From CAZILN01 sp964540005 (GTDB taxonomy: Bacteria; Bacteroidota; Bacteroidia; Bacteroidales; SM23-62): 9,267 nt of DNA. The stretch lies in NCBI GenBank assembly GCA_964540005.1, contig CAZILN010000069.1:1-9267 (forward strand), read 5' to 3'. This document shows, in pieces, positions 1 to 6,435 of this stretch (position 1 is its first letter; each line of letters starts with the position of its first letter). The notes below the pieces were generated by a model. That model was given only the letters and a program-made list of their open reading frames with translations. It made no database searches and was not told the origin of the DNA. The translations under genes and the position numbers were made by a program.

Positions 1-2
1 CC

Positions 3-611
3 ATTGCCCATGTGAGGGGAGGACAGATATATGGACGCCAGTGGTATGAGGACGGAAAGCTGTTCAAGAAGATAAATACATTTACGGATTTTATCGATTG
101 CGGGAAATACCTGGTCGAAGAGAAGTATACCAATCCCGACATGTTGTTTGCCCTGGGGGGTAGTGCAGGCGGACTCCTGATGGGTGCCGTTGCAAATATG
201 GAGCCGGACCTGTTCGGGGGAATCATAGCCGCCGTACCCTTTGTGGACGTGGTGACCACCATGCTGGATGATGACATCCCGCTGACCACCGGGGAATATG
301 ACGAGTGGGGCAACCCGAACGAAAAGGATTACTATGAATACATGTTATCTTACTCACCCTATGACAATGTCGAGGAAAAGGATTATCCCAATATGCTGGT
401 CACTACGGGACTTCATGACTCACAGGTACAATACTGGGAGCCGGCCAAATGGGTGGCCAAGCTGCGTGACATGAAGACCGATGACAACATCCTGATCATG
501 CACACCAATATGGAAGCAGGCCATGGCGGCGCCTCAGGCCGCTTTGAGCAGTATCGCGAGACCGCCCTGGAGTATGCCTTTTTACTGAAGCTGGCAGGGA
601 TCAAGAAATGA
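3..611 (+). CDS. ptrB: Oligopeptidase B (protease II), C-terminal catalytic part, 5' truncated by window edge
   Basis: This is the end of a serine peptidase of the prolyl oligopeptidase family (S9A). Oligopeptidase B is known to cleave short peptides after Arg or Lys. The reading frame is already open at base 3 (I-A-H-V-R-G-G), so the true start and the beta-propeller domain lie to the left; the GTG at 12 is an internal Val, not a start. Numbering that Val as residue 1, the nucleophile sits in GGSAGG (Ser51, codon 162-164), the acid in GLHDSQVQYWEP (Asp136) and the histidine in AGHGG (His171). The spacings of 85 and 35 residues equal those I recall for E. coli PtrB (S532, D617, H652). The blocks FVDVVTTMLD, IPLTTGE and EWGNP are also hallmarks of oligopeptidase B rather than prolyl oligopeptidase. 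The end is intact. Bacteroidota homologues are often exported, but the N-terminus that would show this is not visible. Confidence 0.96.
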   Translation: MAHVRGGQIYGRQWYEDGKLFKKINTFTDFIDCGKYLVEEKYTNPDMLFALGGSAGGLLMGAVANMEPDLFGGIIAAVPFVDVVTTMLDDDIPLTTGEYDEWGNPNEKDYYEYMLSYSPYDNVEEKDYPNMLVTTGLHDSQVQYWEPAKWVAKLRDMKTDDNILIMHTNMEAGHGGASGRFEQYRETALEYAFLLKLAGIKK

Positions 612-629
612 AGAAATTCACAAGTTGAC

Positions 630-672
630 AAGTTCCAGGTTCCAAAGTCCAGGTTCCGAAGTTCCAGGTTTT
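630..672. repeat. Degenerate 14-nt tandem repeat (AAGTTCCAGGTTCC type), three copies
   Basis: Three head-to-tail units are visible just downstream of the oligopeptidase gene: AAGTTCCAGGTTCC at 630-643, AAAGTCCAGGTTCC at 644-657, and AAGTTCCAGGTTTT at 659-672. They are preceded by a partial unit (ACAAGTTGACAAGTT, 620-634). The block lies in the gap between two convergent genes and has no coding potential. Similar GTTCCAGGTTCC strings are, in my recollection, frequent between genes in Bacteroidota, so this is probably a local copy of a genome-wide low-complexity repeat. There are no unique spacers, so it is not CRISPR. It does not form a convincing hairpin and no function is claimed. Confidence 0.7.
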
Positions 673-739
673 AAAGTAAAAAGTCTGCACTATTGCTGAA
701 TTGTGGTTTAAAAAGAGAAGTTCTCAGAATCGACGGCTA

Positions 740-2866
740 TTACAGCATTCCTTCCTTTTCCATCTGCCTGATTTTTGTCCTGATTTCAGCTTTTTCTTCA
801 TTTGCTCTTTTTACGATCTGTTTGAACTCCTCATCAATCCTCAGATTATTGAACATCGGATCTACTTTTATCCATTCATGTGCCCCGTTTGTAAATCCAA
901 GTTTCTCATACTCCCGGAGCCAATGCATAGCTTCCGCACTATTCCCGAGTACAGCATATATACCTGCCAGATCATAAGTTGCATTAGTGATTCCGTATTG
1001 ATCCTTTTTACTGATGCTTTCCTTACAAAAGCTTATTTGTTTGTTAAAATACTCCATTGCTTCATCTTTCTTGCCGTTGGCCCATAAAATTAGACCAATC
1101 CGATGACTAACATTCATGTATTCAAGCGCGGAGCTCTCCAGTACAATTCGAATACTTTCTTCTGCTTCTGCAATCCTTCCTAATCCAAGGAGTGCTTCAG
1201 ACTTTATATAATACGAACCTTTTTCCTCAGGTTGAAGAGATATTGCTGTGTCTGCCAATGCAAGCATTTCTTCATATTTGCCCTGGATTTCCAGTATCCA
1301 CCGATTAATACTAAAAGCCTGGTCAATTGTCAGTTTATCATGAAGATATAGTTGTGCTTTTTCCAGGTCATCGATGGATACGTATATCCACCAGATGTTC
1401 ATAATTATTAAACCTAAATCTGTGTCCCCTCTTTCCAGAATTTCAGCTTCCTTATAATTAGACAGAGCATTTAAATAATCCCTTAAATGATAGTATACTA
1501 TGCCCAGCCTTCTATATGCCAATGCATGATTCGGCTCAAGTTGGATGGCTCTTTTCAGGTCAGCAACAGCTTCTTCTGTCTGAGCCCTTTCATGGAAGTA
1601 TGTTCCTCGACCTGAATAAGCTTCAACAAGGTTTGAGTCCAGTTCCAGCGCTTTATTAAAATAGAAAAGTGCTGAGTCCAGGTAGAACGGTTTATAATAG
1701 GTTGATAACCATTGGTCATCTAAGGAGCTGTTACCGAGCCAGTAATATCCCAGTGCAAATTCAGGATCAAGAATAAGTGATTTATGTGCCAGCATAACGA
1801 CAGTATCCAGATAGCTGGAATTACAGGTAAATATATATTGATAATAATGATCTCTTGCTTGCAAATGATAGTCAAAGGCAGTCATATCGGAAGTTGGAAC
1901 TTTGTCAATGAGTTGCTTCTCAAGAGGAGTTATTATGGCTTCCAATTCTGAGGCAACTGCCTGAGCAATTTCGCTTTGAATAGTAAAAAGATCCCGGTAT
2001 TCCCTGTCATACAGTCCCGACCACAGATGATCTTCATTCACGGCCCGTAATAATTGCATAACGATCCTAATCTGATCTCCATCCCGCTGAACAGTCCCTT
2101 CCAGGATAAAATTGACTCCCAGCTCTTCCCCGATTTCAGGTATGAGTTTTTTCTCTTCCTTGTATTTTAATGTTGATGTTCTGCTGAGAACCCTCAGGTC
2201 AGATATTTTTGACAATTGATTAATAATTACGTCGGTAATCCCGTCACTGAACCAGGCCTGTTGTTCATCACTGCTTAGATTCTCGAATGGAAGCACGGCA
2301 ATGGAACGTTCAATTTCTGTCAGATTCCCAGCTTTGTCCCCTCCACCGATGACATTAAACACTGCCAGAGCCACTACAATAATGATACTGATCAGCAATA
2401 GCCCGGTGATGGTAATTATTAATCTTTTCTTTGGATTTTTTTGGCCAGCAGCAGTAATTGCCGGTCCTGCACTTTCACTTTTTGATTCTTCAACTTCTGG
2501 TTTTCCGGCTGAGGGATTGTATTTCAGATACCACCTGATGATGGTAGCAAGATTATTAAGAACCGGTTTGACCTGTTCGGGATCAAATTCTTTCGGATGG
2601 GTCCCATAGGCAGATAAACTGTTCAGGTGGTGCATCGAAGTGATAATGTGGGACGGGACCTTTTCCTCCTTGTTCAGTTTATCGATGATGCCTTTCAGGG
2701 GTTCGGTTTTGCGTGGCCTGTTTAATTCTTTTTCACACAGATCGGTCACAATCACTTCCAGGCATCTGCGGAAATATAGCAATATGACATTCGCATCATC
2801 CGCCTTAAGCAGCTGGCCCAGTTCCTTCTCAAGCTCAGAATGCTGTCCTTTTACGGATTTGTGCAA
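740..2866 (-). CDS. Membrane-anchored TolB-like/TPR protein with DUF4145-like N-terminal domain
   Basis: This is a 708-residue fusion, numbered from the TTG at 2866-2864. Residues 1-115 resemble the DUF4145 fold (motif RRCLEVIVTDLCE, then PLKGIIDKL). A basic stretch (NPKKR) and one hydrophobic segment follow at about 149-173, predicting a cytoplasmic N-terminus and a periplasmic C-terminus. Residues 188-312 match the TolB-like/FlgO-like module often placed before TPRs: SIAVLPFENLS, WFSDGITD, LGVNFILEGTVQ, and DLFTIQSEIA. Degenerate TPRs fill about 360-658, clearest at 411-477, 548-577, 588-612 and 631-658. The role is unknown; by analogy with CadC- and cyclase-linked TolB/TPR proteins it may be a sensory or scaffold protein. 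The frame stays open upstream to a stop at 2909-2911 and encodes WSAEIKEIEVL, which I recall as the conserved family N-terminus. The natural start may therefore be the ATT at 2899-2897, giving 719 residues. The C-terminus is a normal TAA. Confidence 0.85.
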   Translation of the reverse strand: MHKSVKGQHSELEKELGQLLKADDANVILLYFRRCLEVIVTDLCEKELNRPRKTEPLKGIIDKLNKEEKVPSHIITSMHHLNSLSAYGTHPKEFDPEQVKPVLNNLATIIRWYLKYNPSAGKPEVEESKSESAGPAITAAGQKNPKKRLIITITGLLLISIIIVVALAVFNVIGGGDKAGNLTEIERSIAVLPFENLSSDEQQAWFSDGITDVIINQLSKISDLRVLSRTSTLKYKEEKKLIPEIGEELGVNFILEGTVQRDGDQIRIVMQLLRAVNEDHLWSGLYDREYRDLFTIQSEIAQAVASELEAIITPLEKQLIDKVPTSDMTAFDYHLQARDHYYQYIFTCNSSYLDTVVMLAHKSLILDPEFALGYYWLGNSSLDDQWLSTYYKPFYLDSALFYFNKALELDSNLVEAYSGRGTYFHERAQTEEAVADLKRAIQLEPNHALAYRRLGIVYYHLRDYLNALSNYKEAEILERGDTDLGLIIMNIWWIYVSIDDLEKAQLYLHDKLTIDQAFSINRWILEIQGKYEEMLALADTAISLQPEEKGSYYIKSEALLGLGRIAEAEESIRIVLESSALEYMNVSHRIGLILWANGKKDEAMEYFNKQISFCKESISKKDQYGITNATYDLAGIYAVLGNSAEAMHWLREYEKLGFTNGAHEWIKVDPMFNNLRIDEEFKQIVKRANEEKAEIRTKIRQMEKEGML

Positions 2867-2909
2867 GACTTCAATTTCTTTTATTTCCGCTGACCAAATA
2901 AAAGTGAGT

Positions 2910-2947
2910 CAATTCCGGTTTTTAATCAAATACTTATGCCGGAATTG
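2910..2947. promoter_or_regulatory. 9-bp perfect inverted repeat between two minus-strand genes
   Basis: CAATTCCGG at 2910-2918 and its exact complement CCGGAATTG at 2939-2947 are separated by 20 nt. The element lies immediately downstream of the membrane-protein stop (2949-2951) and just upstream of the start region of the TolB/TPR gene. As RNA it would be a stem with a long loop and no clear U-run, so it is a poor intrinsic terminator. As DNA, two half-sites about three turns apart centre-to-centre could be an operator in the TolB/TPR promoter region. Which of these it is, if either, cannot be decided from the sequence. Confidence 0.4.
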
Positions 2948-2948
2948 T

Positions 2949-3665
2949 TCAGGAGGTGTGCCTTTTTAATCTTCGATAGATCAAGCCTGTGGTAAAAAGA
3001 AGAAGCAGCTCTGCTACGATAAAGAGCCACCAGTTAAACCTGCGGGGGATATAGGACAGGGAGATATCGAACAGGGTATCTCTTGGGACGGTCCATATTT
3101 CCCGTAAGGAAGAATGCTCCAGGATGAAACCGGAATAATCCCAGATGAAACTCAGAACAACCAGCAGAGCGCCGCAGACTAGCAGGATCCATTCAGGCCT
3201 GTGTAGGCGGACCGTAAGCCCTGAATCAGTGAACCTGATCAGTATAAGTGCCAGCAGTATCATGGTCACCGAGACGATGACAGGCGCAATTACAGGCCCC
3301 GTCCAGGTTACCGGAATCAGGAACAGGATATCCCAGGTCAGCAGGGAGGCCGGCCAGTCCAACAATACCTTGAGGAAGACATAATAGAATATATCCCACA
3401 CTGCAAAACAATAAAGGAACCAGGCGAATTTCTCCGTTCTGTTCCTGCCTGCAATCAGCGCAATCGTAAGCAGCATGATCAGTGTGGCTGCTTCACGCCA
3501 TATCTCCGTAAGGGCAAGGTGGTCAGTAATGGGCTGCAGGGGAAAGTCAAATCCACCGGGGTACATCAGTTCCCGGAGGTATACGACGACCGCGCTTTCC
3601 AGGAACCCCATGGCCATGCTGAACAGGGTCAGCCAGAGCAGCAAATGAAGCGTTTTTCGGGACAT
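2949..3665 (-). CDS. Conserved polytopic membrane protein, function unknown
   Basis: This is a 238-residue integral membrane protein of a family I do not recognise by name. Hydrophobic segments lie at about 7-29, 57-72, 79-100, 108-125, 126-144, 158-176 and 212-230, suggesting six or seven passes with a basic C-terminal tail (YRRLKRHTS). Unusually for a plain spacer protein, the loops and helix ends carry dense, specific-looking polar and aromatic motifs: GFLESAVVVYLRELMYPGGF (20-39), EIWREAAT (54-61), FAVWDIFYYVFLKVLLDWP (87-105), LTWDILFLIP (109-118) and WTGPVIAPV (121-129). No transporter signature, heme-binding or catalytic motif was identified. ATG at 3665-3663 is the only sensible start, 23 bp from the limit of the open frame containing mutS2. 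It may be co-transcribed with the TolB/TPR gene 82 bp downstream, unless the inverted repeat between them interrupts transcription. Confidence 0.75.
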   Translation of the reverse strand: MSRKTLHLLLWLTLFSMAMGFLESAVVVYLRELMYPGGFDFPLQPITDHLALTEIWREAATLIMLLTIALIAGRNRTEKFAWFLYCFAVWDIFYYVFLKVLLDWPASLLTWDILFLIPVTWTGPVIAPVIVSVTMILLALILIRFTDSGLTVRLHRPEWILLVCGALLVVLSFIWDYSGFILEHSSLREIWTVPRDTLFDISLSYIPRRFNWWLFIVAELLLLFTTGLIYRRLKRHTS

Positions 3666-3697
3666 TAGAATTCTTTTGTCAAAATAACGTGATTCTT

Positions 3698-3794
3698 ACT
3701 GCGTTAAGTATTGAAGATCTTCGCAGCAAGCTGCGAGGAACCGAGCTTGCGAGCTCGACGCAGTCAATACGCTCGCAGGATTTACTGGTTCCTC
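3698..3794. repeat. Dense palindromic element in the mutS2 upstream gap (candidate REP-like or structured leader)
   Basis: Several complementary pairs are packed into 97 bp. GTATTGA (3708-3714) pairs with TCAATAC (3764-3770) and encloses two compact hairpins, TCGCAGC-AA-GCTGCGA (3721-3736) and CGAGCT-TGCG-AGCTCG (3742-3757), giving a three-way-junction fold. Competing pairs also exist: GAGGAACC (3735-3742) with GGTTCCTC (3787-3794), CTGCGAG (3731-3737) with CTCGCAG (3772-3778), and ACTGCG (3698-3703) with CGCAGT (3759-3764). GAAGATCTTC (3713-3722) is itself a 10-bp palindrome. The composition (GC-rich, symmetric) differs from the AT-rich flanks. This argues that it is a non-coding insert rather than the N-terminus of MutS2, although it sits inside the longest possible open frame. 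It may be a dispersed palindromic repeat or a regulatory leader. Confidence 0.65.
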
Positions 3795-3841
3795 AGAACA
3801 AATTTATATTTTTACTGAAACTTTTGAACAGAAAACATCCT

Positions 3842-6334
3842 GTGATCTATCCCGGTAATTTCGAAGAGAAGATTGGTTTTACCCGCATACGCGAACTGGT
3901 AAAGAAAAAGTGCAGTTCGATAATAGGAGCCCTGCATGTTGAAGAGATGGATTTTGAGACCCGTTATGAAGAGCTGCTGAAAAAACTGAAACAGGTAGAT
4001 GAATTCCAGAGGATACTCAGGTATGAACAGGATTTTAGCCTGGGACCTGTCCCCGATATCCGGGAAGCCCTCGACAAAATAAAAATTGAGGGGCGCCACC
4101 TGGACACAGATGAACTTAAGGATCTAAGGGTATCGCTGGATACTGCCCGGACAGTGGTTAATTTTTTCACCAGGAAAGAATCAGACGATTACCCCATAAC
4201 CAGGGCACTGGTGGGCTCAGTAAAGATGTATCCCTATCTTTCTGAACGGATAGAGAAGGTCCTGAACAAACAGGGCAAGATCAGGGACAATGCCAGCAAG
4301 GAACTTCAGGTCATAAGAAGGCAGATCAGCCAGAAACAATCCGCCGCAGTTAAGATTTTAAACCGTCTCTTGCAACAGGCTCAATCTGAAGGGTTTGCCG
4401 ATAAGTATGCGGCCGCGAGCCTTAGGAACGGCCGTCCGGTGATACCGGTTGATGCAGCCAGTAAACGAAAGGTGAAAGGGATTATCCATGATCAGTCCGC
4501 CAGCGGAAAAACAATCTTCATTGAACCAACCGAGGTGGTGGAGATGAACAATGAGATCAGGGAACTGGAGTATGAGGAGAACCGTGAAATCATAAAGATA
4601 CTGACCTTGTTAACCGATGATTTCAGGCCTTATTACCATGAACTTGTATCACTTAACGATTTTCTGGGGATCATTGATTTCATAATAGCCAAAGCAGGTT
4701 TTGCAAATGATATTCAGGCAGTATTGCCCTCTCTTACAGATTCAAAGCTGATAAACTGGGAGAAGGCTGTTCATCCATTATTATACCTGGCCCACCGGAA
4801 GGAGTCAAAAGTAGTGGTTCCATTGGATATCTCGCTCAGTGAGAAGAAACGCATACTGATCATATCCGGTCCCAATGCAGGAGGGAAGTCCGTCTGCCTG
4901 AAAACAGTCGGATTGCTGCAGTATATGCTGCAATGCGGTTTGCTGATCCCTGTTAAGGAAGATTCACAGGCCGGGATCTTTGACAGCATATTCATCGATA
5001 TCGGCGATGAGCAATCCATAGAAAACGACCTGAGTACCTACAGCTCCCACCTGAAGAACATGAACTTTTTTATCAGGAAAGGGGATCCCTCCACACTGCT
5101 TCTGATAGATGAATTTGGGACGGGTACAGAACCCATGCTTGGAGGCGCCATTGCTGAGGCTGTACTGGAACAGATCAATGCCTCGGGCTGTTACGGAGTC
5201 ATCACCACTCACTACAGCAATCTCAAGCACTATGCTGCTTCTGCCGAAGGCATTGAAAATGCTGCCATGCTGTTCGACAGTAATGAAATGAAGCCCCTTT
5301 TTAAACTTGAGATGGGCCAGCCCGGCAGCTCATTCGCTTTTGAAATTGCCAGATCTACAGGACTGCTAGAGGATGTTATTAAATCAGCAACCGATAAGGT
5401 CGGTTCGGAGCACAGGAACTTTGACAGGCATTTGAAAGAGATCATCCGCGACAAGAAATACTGGGAATCCAAGCGGGATAATATCCGCAAATCGGAAAAA
5501 CGCCTGCAGGAGGTACTGGCAGAACACTCAAGGGAACTGGAAATGACCCGGCAAAGCCGGAAGAAGATACTGGATGAGGCTAAGAAACAGGCAGAAGACC
5601 TGTTAGCAGGCACCAATAAAAAGATCGAAAATACCATAATGCAGATAAGGGAATCGCAGGCTGAGAAGGAGAAAACCAGGAAATTACGGGAGGAGCTCAA
5701 ATCACATAAGGAGAAAATAGATAAGACCCTTAAGGAAACCGACACTGAAACTGTGAAGAAGATATCTGCGGTTAAAAGTGAAGAAGAAAAAATCAAACAG
5801 CGAAGGAAACGTTTTGGCCAGCTCGAACAGGCAAGGACTGTAAAAAAGAAGAAGATCGACCCCACCATACGTACGGGTGATTATGTAATATTAAAGGGAC
5901 AGGAGACCCCGGGTGAAGTGGTGAATGTATCGGGAAAGAAGGCCAAAGTGAATTTTGGATACCTGAGTTCCACTGTGGAGGTCAGCAGGCTGGATAAAAT
6001 TGATCCCGAACAGTATCAAAAAACCGTACAAAAAACCTCAGCCAAGGGTGATTTTGCAGATTGGGATGTATCTTTAAAGAAATTGCACTTCCGGCCGGAG
6101 ATTGATTTGCGGGGACAAAGGGTGGAGGAAGCCTTACGTACTGTTTCGGAATATATTGATGAAGCGGTTATGGTTGATGCCCGCACTATAAGGATCCTCC
6201 ACGGCAAAGGGGACGGGGTGCTGAGGATGGCAATAAGGGAATACCTGGATACCCTCGACTTTGTAGGGAGTTTCAAGGATGAACATGTGCAACTGGGAGG
6301 GGCGGGGATAACCGTGGTGACTCTTGATATTTAA
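3842..6334 (+). CDS. mutS2: MutS2 family ATPase/endonuclease with C-terminal Smr domain
   Basis: MutS2 proteins are DNA- and ribosome-associated ATPases linked to suppression of recombination and rescue of collided ribosomes; they do not act in canonical mismatch repair. I start it at GTG 3842 because the next residues, IYPGNFEEKIGF, match the usual MutS2 N-terminus. The frame extends back to GTG 3689, but the extra 51 codons cover the palindromic element. With this start the protein is 830 residues, a normal length. The MutS core/lever region occupies about 1-320. The Walker A motif GPNAGGKS is at 343-350 and the Walker B motif LLLIDEFGTG has Asp423/Glu424. A long charged coiled coil covers about 515-660 and is followed by a small beta-rich linker (GDYVILKG to VSRLDKI). 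The Smr nuclease domain shows IDLRGQR at 754-760 and HGKGDG at 787-792, then GGAGITVV near the end. All key motifs are intact, with no frameshift. Confidence 0.95.
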   Translation: MIYPGNFEEKIGFTRIRELVKKKCSSIIGALHVEEMDFETRYEELLKKLKQVDEFQRILRYEQDFSLGPVPDIREALDKIKIEGRHLDTDELKDLRVSLDTARTVVNFFTRKESDDYPITRALVGSVKMYPYLSERIEKVLNKQGKIRDNASKELQVIRRQISQKQSAAVKILNRLLQQAQSEGFADKYAAASLRNGRPVIPVDAASKRKVKGIIHDQSASGKTIFIEPTEVVEMNNEIRELEYEENREIIKILTLLTDDFRPYYHELVSLNDFLGIIDFIIAKAGFANDIQAVLPSLTDSKLINWEKAVHPLLYLAHRKESKVVVPLDISLSEKKRILIISGPNAGGKSVCLKTVGLLQYMLQCGLLIPVKEDSQAGIFDSIFIDIGDEQSIENDLSTYSSHLKNMNFFIRKGDPSTLLLIDEFGTGTEPMLGGAIAEAVLEQINASGCYGVITTHYSNLKHYAASAEGIENAAMLFDSNEMKPLFKLEMGQPGSSFAFEIARSTGLLEDVIKSATDKVGSEHRNFDRHLKEIIRDKKYWESKRDNIRKSEKRLQEVLAEHSRELEMTRQSRKKILDEAKKQAEDLLAGTNKKIENTIMQIRESQAEKEKTRKLREELKSHKEKIDKTLKETDTETVKKISAVKSEEEKIKQRRKRFGQLEQARTVKKKKIDPTIRTGDYVILKGQETPGEVVNVSGKKAKVNFGYLSSTVEVSRLDKIDPEQYQKTVQKTSAKGDFADWDVSLKKLHFRPEIDLRGQRVEEALRTVSEYIDEAVMVDARTIRILHGKGDGVLRMAIREYLDTLDFVGSFKDEHVQLGGAGITVVTLDI

Positions 6335-6435
6335 CTGATAATAAATCCTGTGAGCGTAAACTTGCTGGTTGCGACGATGAGTTTCAATAATTTGAATGTT
6401 ATAATTGCAGCATATATTACTGCTGACATTACAAG

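Noticed and set aside
12..14. GTG at 12 as the start of a short 199-residue hydrolase gene
   Set aside because: The frame continues to the window edge with IAHV, part of the conserved oligopeptidase B block around VRGG. It is an internal Val of a truncated gene.
630..672. The tandem repeat as a CRISPR array
   Set aside because: Units of 14 nt abut without spacers, and there are no cas genes.
712..731. Possible intrinsic terminator for the TolB/TPR gene (GAGAACTTCTC followed by TTTTT on the minus strand)
   Set aside because: The stem is only 3 bp with a realistic loop (5 bp would need a one-base loop), too weak to call despite the T-run.
701..1087. A 128-codon plus-strand open frame under the end of the TolB/TPR gene
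   Set aside because: It is antisense to a well-supported TPR coding region, Cys/Phe/Leu rich, with no domain and no plausible start context.
3677..3682. TTGACA on the minus strand before the membrane protein, resembling a -35 box
   Set aside because: It ends only about 11 nt from the ATG, leaving no room for a -10 box and leader. Bacteroidota promoters also use a different consensus, and no full TTTG/TAnnTTTG pair was found.
5230..5868. A 212-codon open frame on the minus strand, Ser/Phe/Leu rich
   Set aside because: It is the antisense of the mutS2 coiled coil. Lys/Glu-rich sense codons read backwards as Phe, Leu and Ser, and the product has no recognisable motif.
6358..6410. Promoter-like strings (TAAACTTG, TAATTTG, TTATAAT) in the mutS2-acyltransferase gap
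   Set aside because: Each matches the Bacteroidota TAnnTTTG or sigma-70 consensus only partly, and none has a properly spaced upstream box. AT-rich gaps give such matches by chance.
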